A stretch of 64,000 bases of DNA from Streptomyces albicerus (lineage in GTDB: Bacteria > Actinomycetota > Actinomycetes > Streptomycetales > Streptomycetaceae). Below the pieces are notes generated by a model. That model saw nothing but the letters and a program-made list of their open reading frames with translations, was not told where the DNA came from and did not search any database. The stretch is from contig NZ_VWMY01000019.1 in the NCBI RefSeq assembly GCF_008905045.1, positions 31,430 through 95,429 on the forward strand, read 5' to 3'. Below are positions 10,543 through 18,762 of the stretch, piece by piece. How positions within the stretch are numbered: the stretch's first letter is position 1; every line of letters starts with the position of its first letter. The position numbers and the translations under genes are program-made.

Positions 10543-12117
10543 ATGCAACTGAGACCAGTCATCGCGTGCGTCGGCCTGCTGGCCGGTGCGCTCGTCGCGC
10601 TGTCCGGCACCACGGCGCAGGCCGCGTCCACCCGTTATGAGGCCGAGAGCTCCCCGGCGGTCTGTACCGGCGCCATCGACTCCGACTGGGCCGGCTACTC
10701 CGGCAGCGGATTCTGCAACGCCGACAACGCGGTAGGCGCGTACGCACAGTTCACCGTGAACGCCCCCGCCGCGGGCACGGCGACCCTGAGGATCCGCTTC
10801 GCCAACGGGACCACCGCCGCACGGCCCGCGAGCCTGACGGTGAACGGCTCGTCGGCCACGTCGGTGTCGTTCGAGGGCACCGGCGCGTGGGGGACGTGGG
10901 CGACGAAGACGCTCACGGTGCCGGTGAGTTCGGGCAGCAACACCATCCGGCTCAGCCCCACCGCCGCCGCCGGCCTGCCCAACATCGACTACCTCGAGGT
11001 CGAGACGAGCGGCGACAACCCGGCGCCGACGGGCCCCGCACTGTACGTGGCGCCGAACGGCACCGACGGCGCGGCCGGAACGGAGTCGGCCCCGACGACG
11101 CTCACCTCGGCGATCTCCCGCATCACGCCCGGCGGGACGATCTACATGCGCGGCGGTACCTACCGCTACTCGCAGACGGTCACCATCCCGGCGGGCAACA
11201 ACGGCACCGCGAGTGACCGCACCGAGTTGACCGCCTACCCGGGTGAGACGCCCGTACTGAACTTCTCGGCCCAGAGCGAGGCCACGTCGAACCGCGGACT
11301 TGCCGTCAACGGGTCGTACTGGCACGTCAAGGGCATCGTCGTCGAGCGCGCCGGTGACAACGGGATCTTCGTCGGCGGCAGCAACAACATCTTCGAGCGC
11401 ACGGTGACCCGCTACAACCGTGACACCGGGCTGCAGCTCTCGCGGATGCTCTCCAGCACCCCCAGCAGCCAGTGGCCGTCCAACAACCTCATCCTCAGCG
11501 CGGAGTCGCACGACAACGCCGACTCCGACGGCGAGGACGCCGACGGCTTCGCCGCGAAGCTCACCTCCGGTCCCGGGAACGTCTTCCGCTACGCCGTGGC
11601 CCACAACAACATCGACGACGGCTGGGACCTCTACACCAAGACGGACACCGGACCCATCGGCGCGGTGACGATCGAGGACTCCCTCGCCCACGACAACGGC
11701 ACCCTCAGCGACGGCTCCCAGGCCGGCAACGGTGACCGCAACGGCTACAAGCTCGGCGGCGAGGACATCGGGGTCGACCACGTCATCCGGCGCAACATCG
11801 CCTACAACAACGGCAAGCACGGGTTCACCTACAACAGGAACCTCGGCACGATGTCGGTGTCGGACAACGTCAGCATCGACAATGACGAGCGCAACTACTC
11901 GTTCGACGGCGGCACTTCGGTGTTCCGGAACAACGTCTCGTGCCGTAGCGGCAGCGGGTCGAACGACAGGATCGTCGGTAATGCCGACAGCTCGAACCAG
12001 TTCTGGTCCGGCTCGAACGGGTCCCGGTGCTCCTCGTACTCCGGCGCCCTGAACTGGTCCTTCGCCTCGGACGGCCGCCTCGTCGTGACCTTCGGCGGCA
12101 GTCGGACAGCGCCGTGA
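10543..12117 (+). CDS. Secreted pectate lyase-like protein (PL9 type) with N-terminal CBM35/CBM6
   Basis: A 524-residue secreted protein. Residues 1-27 form a signal peptide ending AQA. Residues 30-155 look like a CBM35/CBM6 beta-sandwich (RYEAES..., NIDYLEV). A linker leads to a right-handed beta-helix starting LYVAPNGTDGAAGTESAPTTL, with DADGFAAKL and NGYKLGG segments as in family 9 lyases, where aspartates bind calcium and a lysine acts as base. It would cleave polygalacturonate outside the cell by beta-elimination. ATG 10543 follows GGAGACAAACG. The promoter and LacI-type operator lie upstream, so expression is probably substrate- or sugar-controlled. The lyase family is assigned from motifs only. 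Confidence 0.88.
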   Translation: MQLRPVIACVGLLAGALVALSGTTAQAASTRYEAESSPAVCTGAIDSDWAGYSGSGFCNADNAVGAYAQFTVNAPAAGTATLRIRFANGTTAARPASLTVNGSSATSVSFEGTGAWGTWATKTLTVPVSSGSNTIRLSPTAAAGLPNIDYLEVETSGDNPAPTGPALYVAPNGTDGAAGTESAPTTLTSAISRITPGGTIYMRGGTYRYSQTVTIPAGNNGTASDRTELTAYPGETPVLNFSAQSEATSNRGLAVNGSYWHVKGIVVERAGDNGIFVGGSNNIFERTVTRYNRDTGLQLSRMLSSTPSSQWPSNNLILSAESHDNADSDGEDADGFAAKLTSGPGNVFRYAVAHNNIDDGWDLYTKTDTGPIGAVTIEDSLAHDNGTLSDGSQAGNGDRNGYKLGGEDIGVDHVIRRNIAYNNGKHGFTYNRNLGTMSVSDNVSIDNDERNYSFDGGTSVFRNNVSCRSGSGSNDRIVGNADSSNQFWSGSNGSRCSSYSGALNWSFASDGRLVVTFGGSRTAP

Positions 12118-12123
12118 CCTCGA

Positions 12124-12171
12124 GGACGGCCCCGCGAGCGGCCGGCCATGACCGCGGCTCGCGGACCGTCC
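12124..12171 (+). terminator. Terminator hairpin after the pectate lyase
   Basis: GGACGG plus CCGCGAGC at 12124-12138 pairs with GCTCGCGG plus CCGTCC at 12157-12171 with one bulge, seven bases after the stop codon. Confidence 0.5.
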
Positions 12172-12336
12172 GGTCGAACGGGCCGAAGGTACTGACCCGG
12201 TCGACGGTCTGACGTCGCTGATGACCCTGGCCGGCGCATCCCGTTCGTCCGGATGGGCCGGCCGCACACCTCCGCCGCCTTCGGGCCCCATCCTTCAGAC
12301 CACAGGCTTCAGACCCCGGGCTTCAGACCGCGGGTC

Positions 12337-12909
12337 TCATGCCTTGGGTCGACGCCCGCTGCGGCGCGGGGCCGGCTCGGCGCCGTCGAGGAGCTCCAAC
12401 CGGCGTTCCTCGCCGAAGGATTCGACCTGGACGACGATCCGGCGCAGCGCGTCCGCGGTCGTACGGCACTCCTCGTCGCTGAGCGGGGCGGCGACGAAGG
12501 CCTCCTCCGCGTTGAAGGCCGGGAAGAGGCTCTGCATCAGGGCCTCGCCCTCGTCCGTGAGACCGAGCAGGACGCGGCGGCCGTCCGAGGGGTGCTCGGA
12601 GCGCCTGACCAGCCCCCGCGACTCCAGCGTGCGGGCCACCCCCGTGAGCGTGCCCTTGGAGATCCCGGCCTCCTCGGCGACGAGCCGCGTCTCCGTCTCG
12701 CCCGAGATCCACACCACCCACAGCACGACGAACCCGGTCCACGTCAGGTCGGAGCCCCGCAGTACGGAGTTCTCGACGTGCTGACGGACCGCGGACGCGG
12801 CGCGGTAGATGTTCGCGACGACCGCCATCTGCTCGTGCCGGATGGGGGTGTCGCCGAGCTTGGCCTTGACGAGTTTCTCGGTCTCGATGATGGATCGCTG
12901 CCCGACCAC
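12337..12909 (-). CDS. MarR-family transcriptional regulator
   Basis: A 190-residue winged-helix protein. The recognition region is TRLVAEEAGISKGTLTGVARTLE and the wing is RRSEHPSDGRRVLLGLTDEG, both classic MarR features. GTG 12909 follows GGAGGGG at 12914-12920. It lies beside the catabolic operon 13046-20165 and is transcribed in the same direction after that operon's strong terminator, so it has its own promoter. A degenerate copy of the GTTTGGnnCCAAAC operator lies 30 bases upstream, consistent with autoregulation. I infer that it is the repressor of the whole regulon and is released by an aromatic or amine ligand. Confidence 0.9.
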   Translation of the reverse strand: MVGQRSIIETEKLVKAKLGDTPIRHEQMAVVANIYRAASAVRQHVENSVLRGSDLTWTGFVVLWVVWISGETETRLVAEEAGISKGTLTGVARTLESRGLVRRSEHPSDGRRVLLGLTDEGEALMQSLFPAFNAEEAFVAAPLSDEECRTTADALRRIVVQVESFGEERRLELLDGAEPAPRRSGRRPKA

Positions 12910-12938
12910 TGAACCCCTCCGATGCGCGCCGCTGAATC

Positions 12939-12952
12939 GTTCGGAGTCAAAT
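12939..12952. promoter_or_regulatory. Degenerate operator GTTCGGAGTCAAAT before marR
   Basis: It matches the site at 20297-20310 (GTTTGGAGCCAAAC) at 11 of 14 positions, including the central GGAG. The bases just beyond, TTATACGTGTAA at 12952-12963, form a second imperfect palindrome. This suggests autoregulation by the MarR protein. The weaker match makes it less certain than the 20-kb sites. Confidence 0.4.
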
Positions 12953-12976
12953 TATACGTGTAACGTGCGGCCACCA

Positions 12977-13017
12977 TACGGCCGGATGCCTCGGTTCTCC
13001 CGAGGCATCCGGCCGTA
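12977..13017 (-). terminator. Strong terminator ending the leftward catabolic operon
   Basis: Two perfectly complementary 18-base arms (12977-12994 and 13000-13017) enclose a five-base loop, 28 bases after the permease stop. It isolates the seven-gene operon from the marR gene. Confidence 0.8.
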
Positions 13018-13045
13018 CGCGTGTCGCGAGGTGACGCGGGCCGGG

Positions 13046-14545
13046 TCAGGCGTCGGCCTCGCGGGCAACCGGTGCACCGGCGTCCGCTGCCCGCACCGCC
13101 GCCGCCCTCCTCGCGTACGGCAGCCGGGAGAGGCCGACGCAGAGGAGCAGCACGGCCGGCACGGTCAGCGCGAGCCAGGCGGCCGTGGCGGAGTCGCCGC
13201 CGATGAGAGTGGTGAAGTTCTCCAGGATCAGCCAGATGGCACCCGCGGTGCCCGCCGCGCCGAGCAGGGGCGCGATCAGTGTGTTCCAAGGGCGGGTGTC
13301 CAGCCGCTCCCGCCGGAAGAACACGACGACCGACAGCGAGGTCAGGAAGTACAGCAGTGTGATGGCGAGGACGGCGATACCGCTGAACCAGGAGAACAGG
13401 GTGAGCACGGGGTCCTTGCCCGCCAGTGCGAACGGCACGACCAGCAGCGCGGCGGTGGCGGTCTGCATGGCGCCCGCGGCCCACGGCGAGTGCCGGCGGT
13501 TGAGGGTGGACAGCCGTGCCGGGAGCAGTCCGTCGCGGCTGAGCGAGTAGAAGTACCGGTTCGCGGAGTTGTGGAAGGCGAGGATGCCCGCGAAGAGGGA
13601 GGTGGCGAGCAGGAAGGGCAGCACGTCGTTCGTCCAGCCGCCGAACAGGTCCGCGACCGGGCCGAAGACGAAGGCCGTCGAGTCTCCGCTCTCCAGCGCC
13701 TGGCCGGCCGCCGCCCCGCTCTTGGACACCCCGTAGGAGGAGATGAGCATCCAGGAGGTGAAGGCGAAGAAGGCGGTGACCACGGCCACCGAAAGGTAAG
13801 TGGCCCTGGGGACCGTCTTCTTGGGGTCGCGGGCTTCCTCGCCGTAGATCGCGGTGGCCTCGAAGCCCAGCATCGAGGCCAGGGCGAACATCAGGGCCAC
13901 GCCCGGCGCTCCGTCCAGCGCCGCAGAGACCGAGAAGCTCTCGGCCGGCGCCAGCCCCTCGGGGCCGCCGCCCTTGAAGAAGGTGACAAGACCGAAGGCC
14001 AGCAGGATGCTGAACTCAGCCAGCACGAAGACCGCGAGCACCTTCGCCCCCAGCTCGATGCCCGCCGCGCCGAGCACCTGGACGACCGCCATGGTCACCA
14101 GCGCGGCCGCCCACCACGGCACACTGACGCCGGCGTACTGGTCGAACAGCCCGCTCACCACGGCCCCGTACAGCCCGTACATCGCCGCCTGGATGGTGCT
14201 GTAGGCGAGCAGCGCCACGCCCGCGCTGCCCGTTCCGGCGGTCCTGCCCAGGCCCTTGCCTATGTACGTGTAGAAGGCGCCGGCGTCGACGACGTACCGG
14301 CCCATGGCCACGAATCCGACGGAGAACAGCAGCACGATCAGGCCTGCGATGGCGTACGCCGCCGGGGCGCCGGGCCCGTTGCCGATGGCTACGGCGATCG
14401 GGACGGCACCGGCGACGCCGGTGAGCGGCGCCTGGGCAGAGAGCACGAAGAAGAGGATGCCCAGGGCGCCGAGCGCGTTGCGCTTGAGCCCCGTCCGCGT
14501 GGCCGCCGTGGCCTGCGCGGTACTGGTGACAGCGGTCGTGTCCAT
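13046..14545 (-). CDS. APC-superfamily amino acid/amine permease
   Basis: A 499-residue polytopic membrane protein with about 12 to 14 hydrophobic segments. It begins with the APC consensus LGILFFVLSAQAPLTG in the first helix and has GFEATAIYGEEARDPKKTVP, the family signature after helix 6. Members import amino acids, polyamines or related amines by proton coupling. It is the last gene of the leftward operon, nine bases after the FAH-type gene, and is followed by a strong terminator. It probably brings in the operon's substrate. An amine or amino acid transporter fits the gamma-glutamylation genes in the same regulon. Confidence 0.9.
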   Translation of the reverse strand: MDTTAVTSTAQATAATRTGLKRNALGALGILFFVLSAQAPLTGVAGAVPIAVAIGNGPGAPAAYAIAGLIVLLFSVGFVAMGRYVVDAGAFYTYIGKGLGRTAGTGSAGVALLAYSTIQAAMYGLYGAVVSGLFDQYAGVSVPWWAAALVTMAVVQVLGAAGIELGAKVLAVFVLAEFSILLAFGLVTFFKGGGPEGLAPAESFSVSAALDGAPGVALMFALASMLGFEATAIYGEEARDPKKTVPRATYLSVAVVTAFFAFTSWMLISSYGVSKSGAAAGQALESGDSTAFVFGPVADLFGGWTNDVLPFLLATSLFAGILAFHNSANRYFYSLSRDGLLPARLSTLNRRHSPWAAGAMQTATAALLVVPFALAGKDPVLTLFSWFSGIAVLAITLLYFLTSLSVVVFFRRERLDTRPWNTLIAPLLGAAGTAGAIWLILENFTTLIGGDSATAAWLALTVPAVLLLCVGLSRLPYARRAAAVRAADAGAPVAREADA

Positions 14546-14554
14546 ATCGCTTAC

Positions 14555-15400
14555 CTACCTTTTCGGGGGCCTGATGCCGCGGAACTCCCAGTCGCCGCCG
14601 AGCGCGGTGGAGAGCACTTCCTCCGACTCGGTGGGCTGGGCCCCGACGTCCGTGCGGATCGGAATCGGGCCGGTGACGATGTGGTTGCTGAGCCGTCCCA
14701 GGCCCTCGACCTCGACCTCGACGACATCGCCGGGCTGGACGGGGCGGGAGTTGGCGGGGGTGCCGGACAGCAGGACGTCGCCGGGGTAGAGGGTGATGGT
14801 GCGGGCGATGTCGGCGACGAGATAGTGCATGTCCCACTCCATCTCGTCGGTCGAACCGTCCTGCACCACCTCGCCGTTGACGTAGGTCCGCAGGTACTTG
14901 CCGTGGTAGTCCCAGTCGGTGACCAGGCCGGGGCCGAGCGGGCAGAGCGTGTCGGAGCCCTTGACGCGGAGCATCGAACCGGCGTCGGTGTCGCGGAAGT
15001 CGTGCAGGCCGTAGTCGTTGGCGACGGTGTAGCCCGCGATGTACTCCCCCGCCTCCGCCTGCGAGATGTTGCGCGCGGTCTTCCCGATGACGATGGCGAC
15101 CTCGCCCTCGTAGTTGAGCCACTTGCAGCCCTCGGGGCGGACGATCGCGCCCTTGTGGGCGTTGAGGGCCGAGGTCGGCTTGTGGAAGTAGGTCGGGGTC
15201 GGGGTGAGCCGGATCTGGAACTCCTCGACCCGGCTGCGGTGGTTGAGGTGGACCGCGATCACCTTGGAGGGGACCACGGGCGGCAGGTGCTGGACTTCGT
15301 CGATCTTGACGTGGCGGCCGTCGCCGGCGATCAGTTCGTCGCCGTCGCGGACGGTCTCGGTGACGGCTCCGTCGAGGAGGACGCGGCGGTACTCGGGCAT
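14555..15400 (-). CDS. Fumarylacetoacetate hydrolase-family enzyme (HpaG/2-oxo-acid decarboxylase-like)
   Basis: A 281-residue FAH-fold enzyme. Metal-binding residues are visible in LNYEGEVAIVIGK (Glu pair) and NDYGLHDFR, and the C-terminal half has the family phrase DVLLSGTPANSRPVQPGDVVEVEVEGLG (positions about 205-232). Members hydrolyse or decarboxylate beta-diketo acids; HpaG acts on the ring-cleavage product of homoprotocatechuate. It lies between the ring-cleavage dioxygenase (12-base gap) and the permease (9-base gap). With the neighbouring aldehyde dehydrogenase and dioxygenase it makes a plausible meta-cleavage module. The exact substrate is unknown. Confidence 0.88.
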   Translation of the reverse strand: MPEYRRVLLDGAVTETVRDGDELIAGDGRHVKIDEVQHLPPVVPSKVIAVHLNHRSRVEEFQIRLTPTPTYFHKPTSALNAHKGAIVRPEGCKWLNYEGEVAIVIGKTARNISQAEAGEYIAGYTVANDYGLHDFRDTDAGSMLRVKGSDTLCPLGPGLVTDWDYHGKYLRTYVNGEVVQDGSTDEMEWDMHYLVADIARTITLYPGDVLLSGTPANSRPVQPGDVVEVEVEGLGRLSNHIVTGPIPIRTDVGAQPTESEEVLSTALGGDWEFRGIRPPKR

Positions 15401-15412
15401 GCGTGGGCCTTC

Positions 15413-16357
15413 CTAGGCGCGGCTGTGGGGGGTACGCGGGCCGGGGGACGTGGGGACTCCGGTGCCGGTCCAGCCCTCGGCCGGGCGGTCGAACCAGAGG
15501 TGGGCCTGGCCGGTGCCGACGGAGTTCTCGTACTCGCCGTACTGGCGGCCCTTGGCGACGCAGGCCTGCTCGCCGAGGGCGCCCGCCATCATCAGGTAGT
15601 GGAAGAACTTCGCCTCGGGCTTGTGCTTCCAGAACTCGTCCATGGAGTCGAGGACCTTGTCGTGGCGGCCCTCCTTGAACCAGGCGATGCGCTCGTAGTC
15701 GGCCTCGCGGGCTTCGGGCGTGAAGATGTGGCTCGGGTCGCTGGCCTCGTGGTCACGGATCTCGCGCAGCGGCCAGAAGGTGTGGGAGAACGCCCCAGAG
15801 GCGATGAGCAGCACCCTGCGCCCGGGGGTGGCGGCGATGCCGTCGGCGAGCGCGCGGCCCAGGCGCAGATGGTCCTCCATGTCGCCGGTCTGGCAGACGC
15901 CGATGGTCACCCACTTCTTGTCGGGCAGTCCTTCGCCGAGGAACTTCCAGAGGTTGATGGTGGCGTAGTAGATCGGCAGGTAGTCGTCCTCGATCGCGGT
16001 GATCCAGGTGCCGTGCTTGTCGGCGAACGAGGCGATGTTGTGGGCGAGTTCGGGATCGCCCGGGAAGTCGTACGGCATGCGGCACATGCCGCGCGGCAGC
16101 TCCTCGGAGGTGAAGAGCCCGGCCCGGCGCTGCTGGGCGGTGACCACGAACTCGACGGTGGTGGCCCAGTGCGAGTCGAGGACCACGACGGTGTCGTAAT
16201 CGCCTGCGGCATCGGATTCGAAGACGTCCTTACGCAGCTGCCGCAGGCCGGTGACGAGGGTGATCTCCTTGCCCTCGTTGAGCTCCAGCCGCTCGGCCTC
16301 GGGCAGCACGATGGTGGGCACATGGGCCAGCAGGCCCGCCCCGACGATTTCACCCAT
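15413..16357 (-). CDS. Class III extradiol (LigB-type) ring-cleavage dioxygenase
   Basis: A 314-residue protein of the LigB/HpaD superfamily. The N-terminal GLLAHVPTI has the histidine that binds non-haem iron, followed by VVLDSHWATT and the late IASGAFSHTFWP with conserved histidines. Class III enzymes open catechols next to one hydroxyl using O2 and Fe(II). ATG 16357 is chosen because it follows GGAACAG and begins at the conserved MGEIVGAGLLAH; the frame is open further upstream. The start overlaps the end of the aldehyde dehydrogenase by eight bases, so the pair is translationally coupled. Homoprotocatechuate-like substrates are suggested by the HpaE/HpaG-like neighbours. Confidence 0.85.
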   Translation of the reverse strand: MGEIVGAGLLAHVPTIVLPEAERLELNEGKEITLVTGLRQLRKDVFESDAAGDYDTVVVLDSHWATTVEFVVTAQQRRAGLFTSEELPRGMCRMPYDFPGDPELAHNIASFADKHGTWITAIEDDYLPIYYATINLWKFLGEGLPDKKWVTIGVCQTGDMEDHLRLGRALADGIAATPGRRVLLIASGAFSHTFWPLREIRDHEASDPSHIFTPEAREADYERIAWFKEGRHDKVLDSMDEFWKHKPEAKFFHYLMMAGALGEQACVAKGRQYGEYENSVGTGQAHLWFDRPAEGWTGTGVPTSPGPRTPHSRA

Positions 16358-17810
16358 GGCTGTTCCATCCGTTCGGGGCGGTGACGGTGTTCTTGAGGTC
16401 GCAGTAGAAGTCGAAGCTCCAGGTGCCGCCCTCGCGTCCGACACCGGAGTGTCGGGAGCCGCCGAAGGGTGCCTGAAGGTCGCGTACGAAGAAGCAGTTG
16501 ACCCAGACCGTGCCGGCGACGAGTTGCTCGGTGACGCGCTCGGCGCGCTCGTGGTCACCTGTGGCGAGGGTCGCGGCGAGGCCGAAGCGTGTGTCGTTGG
16601 CGAGGCGAACCGCCTCGTCCTCGGTGGTGAAGGTCTGCAGGGTCAGGACGGGCCCGAAGACCTCTTCCTGGACGATCTCGGAGTCCTGGGCGACATCGGT
16701 GAGGAGGGTCGGGCGGTAGTAGAGGTCCCTGTCCGCGCTACCGCCTATGACAGCGCGCGCCCCGGCCGCGACGGCCCGTTGCACGAAACCGTCGATCTTC
16801 TCCACCTGGCGGGGGTGGATGTTGGGTCCGAGGTCGGTGGCTTCGTCGCGCGGGTCGCCCTGCTCGAGAGTCTCGGACTTCGCCACGAAGCGTCGTGTGA
16901 ACTCCTCGGCCACCGACTCCTCGACGAGGATGCGGGTCGCGGCCAGGCACACCTGTCCGGCGTTGTCGTACTGCTCGACCGCGAGGTCCACGGCGAGGTC
17001 GAGGTCCGCGTCGGCGAAGACCAACAGCGGTGACTTGCCGCCGAGTTCGAGGCTCAGCGGGGTGAGGTTGGCGGCCGCCGACGCCGCGATCCGCTTGGCG
17101 GTCGGCACCGAGCCGGTGAAGCTGATGCGGCGTACGTCCGGGTGCGAGGTGAGGGCGTCCCCGATCTCGGCGCCGTACCCCTGGACGACGTTGAGCACCC
17201 CGGCCGGGAGCCCGGCTTCGGCGGCGATGTCGGCCAGCAGGGACGCGGTGAGCGGGGACCACTCGGCGGGCTTGAGGATCACGGTGTTCCCGGCGGCCAG
17301 GGCCGGGGCGACCTTCCAAGTCGCCAGCATCAGCGGTGCGTTCCACGGCGTGATCAGCACGCACGGGCCCGCCGGGTCCCAGCTCACGTGGTTGGTGTGC
17401 CCGCGCGTCTCGAAGTCCTCGTGGTCGAGCCGGAGCAACCAGTCGGCGAAGAACCGGAAGTTGTGCGCGACCCGCGGCATCACACCACGCCGGTGCGACC
17501 GCAGCAGCGCCCCGTTGTCATGGGTCTCGACGATCGCCAGCTCTTCGATCCGCTTGTCCACCCCATCGGCGATGGCATGCAGAATGCGGGCACGTTCGGC
17601 ACGCGGGGTGACCGCCCAGCCGGGAAAAGCCTCACGGGCGGCGACGACGGCGGCTTCAGCCTCGGCCGGCCCGCCGCGGGCGATCTCCCCGAGCACGCTC
17701 TGATCGATGGGCGAAACATCGGCGAACGTCTCGGCGGAGGCGACGCGTCGGCCTCCGATCCAATGCCGACTGTCGACGGAAACTCCGGCAACGACGATTT
17801 TCTCAGACAT
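16350..17810 (-). CDS. Aldehyde dehydrogenase (HpaE-like semialdehyde dehydrogenase)
   Basis: A 486-residue aldehyde dehydrogenase with VLITPWNAPL, KPAEWSPLTA, the general base in SLELGGKSPLL and the nucleophile Cys288 in AGQVCLAAT. ATG 17810 opens MSEKIVVAGVSVDSRHWIGG. In the homoprotocatechuate pathway HpaE oxidises the ring-opened semialdehyde before HpaG acts, and the same three enzymes are adjacent here. The gene overlaps the dioxygenase start. A 127-base gap with a Streptomyces-type repeat separates it from the upstream decarboxylase-like gene, so a secondary promoter or processing site is possible there. Confidence 0.92.
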   Translation of the reverse strand: MSEKIVVAGVSVDSRHWIGGRRVASAETFADVSPIDQSVLGEIARGGPAEAEAAVVAAREAFPGWAVTPRAERARILHAIADGVDKRIEELAIVETHDNGALLRSHRRGVMPRVAHNFRFFADWLLRLDHEDFETRGHTNHVSWDPAGPCVLITPWNAPLMLATWKVAPALAAGNTVILKPAEWSPLTASLLADIAAEAGLPAGVLNVVQGYGAEIGDALTSHPDVRRISFTGSVPTAKRIAASAAANLTPLSLELGGKSPLLVFADADLDLAVDLAVEQYDNAGQVCLAATRILVEESVAEEFTRRFVAKSETLEQGDPRDEATDLGPNIHPRQVEKIDGFVQRAVAAGARAVIGGSADRDLYYRPTLLTDVAQDSEIVQEEVFGPVLTLQTFTTEDEAVRLANDTRFGLAATLATGDHERAERVTEQLVAGTVWVNCFFVRDLQAPFGGSRHSGVGREGGTWSFDFYCDLKNTVTAPNGWNSHG

Positions 17811-17842
17811 GAGAATGGCTCCAGATGTAGGAAAAGGGGATG

Positions 17843-17924
17843 GGAACGCCCCTGTAAGGGGCGCGGGGCTGTATCGATGTGCGGCTCCGCCGCGTGGGCG
17901 CGACAAGCCACAACGAACCCGCAC
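17843..17924. repeat. Streptomyces-type intergenic palindromic repeat (long form)
   Basis: The stretch runs from CGCCCCTGTAAGGGGCG through GCGGGGCTGT, GTGCGGCTCCGCCGCGTGG and GCGACAAGCCACAACG, with two nested hairpins. From memory, units of this kind are scattered through Streptomyces intergenic DNA. A short variant lies at 24512-24560. This copy is inside an operon, between the decarboxylase-like and aldehyde dehydrogenase genes. Confidence 0.6.
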
Positions 17925-17937
17925 AAACCCACCAGCC

Positions 17938-18750
17938 TCACCCGGCAGCCGCTCCCGACGTCCCGGCCTCCAACAGCCGACCGCCGTCCCAGACCACGCC
18001 AACTTGGCGGAAGTACGCAGCGATCGGCTCACGAACCTCCAGCCGCGCCAACTCCTCCCTGGGCGCCTCGAACAGCTCCAGCTCGGCATCGCCGACCCAC
18101 GCCGGGCCGCCCTCGAAGGAGGCCGCCCCCGTCTCGATCAGCTCATCCAGAGCCAGCCCCTTGCCGTTCTCGATGGACGGCAGCCACCGGTGGTGAACCA
18201 TCGGGTGGCCATTGACGAACCCGTTCGTCGATGACGGCTCGCGCAGGGTCACCACGGCCTGGGCAAGCCGCCGGTCAGCGGCGGCAAGGGTGGCCCCGAA
18301 CCGCGCCCCCGTCTCGATCCGCGGAGCGGGCCCATACCGATGAGGCCGCGTCTGATGGATCGACCCGAGCTTCTTCGGATACCCCTGGTGCAGCCCGCGG
18401 GCTATCGCAAAGTCCTTGTCGACCCAGATGTAGACGCACCGCGAGTACGTCTGCCCCCGGTACGAGCAGCGCACGACCGCGAACGCCTCCTTGTACTGCG
18501 AGCGCACCGGATCGAGCAGTTCCTCGCCCGAGGCCGAGCAGGACTGCCAGTCGGCCCAGATCAGGGCAACCGCGCCGGGGTCCTCGTCGGCCAACTCCAG
18601 TGGTTCCGGCAGGAGTTCACGCACCCGCGAGGGATCCGTGCGGTATTCGACGGTGAGCAGGTCACCCGAGTACAGCCATGGAGGTGAGGGAATCAGCGAC
18701 GACGACCCGGTCGCCGTCTTGGGGTGGAAGTAACCACGGACGCTGGCCAT
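17938..18750 (-). CDS. Acetoacetate decarboxylase-family protein
   Basis: A 270-residue protein of the acetoacetate decarboxylase fold. The hallmark is GYPKKLG near residue 125, where the lysine pair gives the Schiff-base lysine with a lowered pKa. Other visible family features are PPWLYSGDLLTVEY at the start and WADWQSCS. Beyond true decarboxylases, relatives in secondary metabolism act as aldolase-dehydratases, so a role on a keto-acid from ring cleavage is plausible. It lies 12 bases after the ferredoxin reductase gene. The reaction is not predictable from sequence alone. Confidence 0.85.
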   Translation of the reverse strand: MASVRGYFHPKTATGSSSLIPSPPWLYSGDLLTVEYRTDPSRVRELLPEPLELADEDPGAVALIWADWQSCSASGEELLDPVRSQYKEAFAVVRCSYRGQTYSRCVYIWVDKDFAIARGLHQGYPKKLGSIHQTRPHRYGPAPRIETGARFGATLAAADRRLAQAVVTLREPSSTNGFVNGHPMVHHRWLPSIENGKGLALDELIETGAASFEGGPAWVGDAELELFEAPREELARLEVREPIAAYFRQVGVVWDGGRLLEAGTSGAAAG

Positions 18751-18762
18751 GACGTTGGTTCC

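Noticed and set aside
10303..12291. Long leftward open frame opposite the pectate lyase
   Set aside because: Its translation is repetitive Arg/Val/Gly-rich, typical of the complement of a high-GC gene; the secreted lyase on the other strand has motifs and a signal peptide.
12809..16384. Very long rightward open frame (about 1190 codons) across the MarR, permease, FAH and dioxygenase region
   Set aside because: It is antisense to four genes with clear family motifs. High GC content makes long antisense frames common, and its translation is low-complexity.
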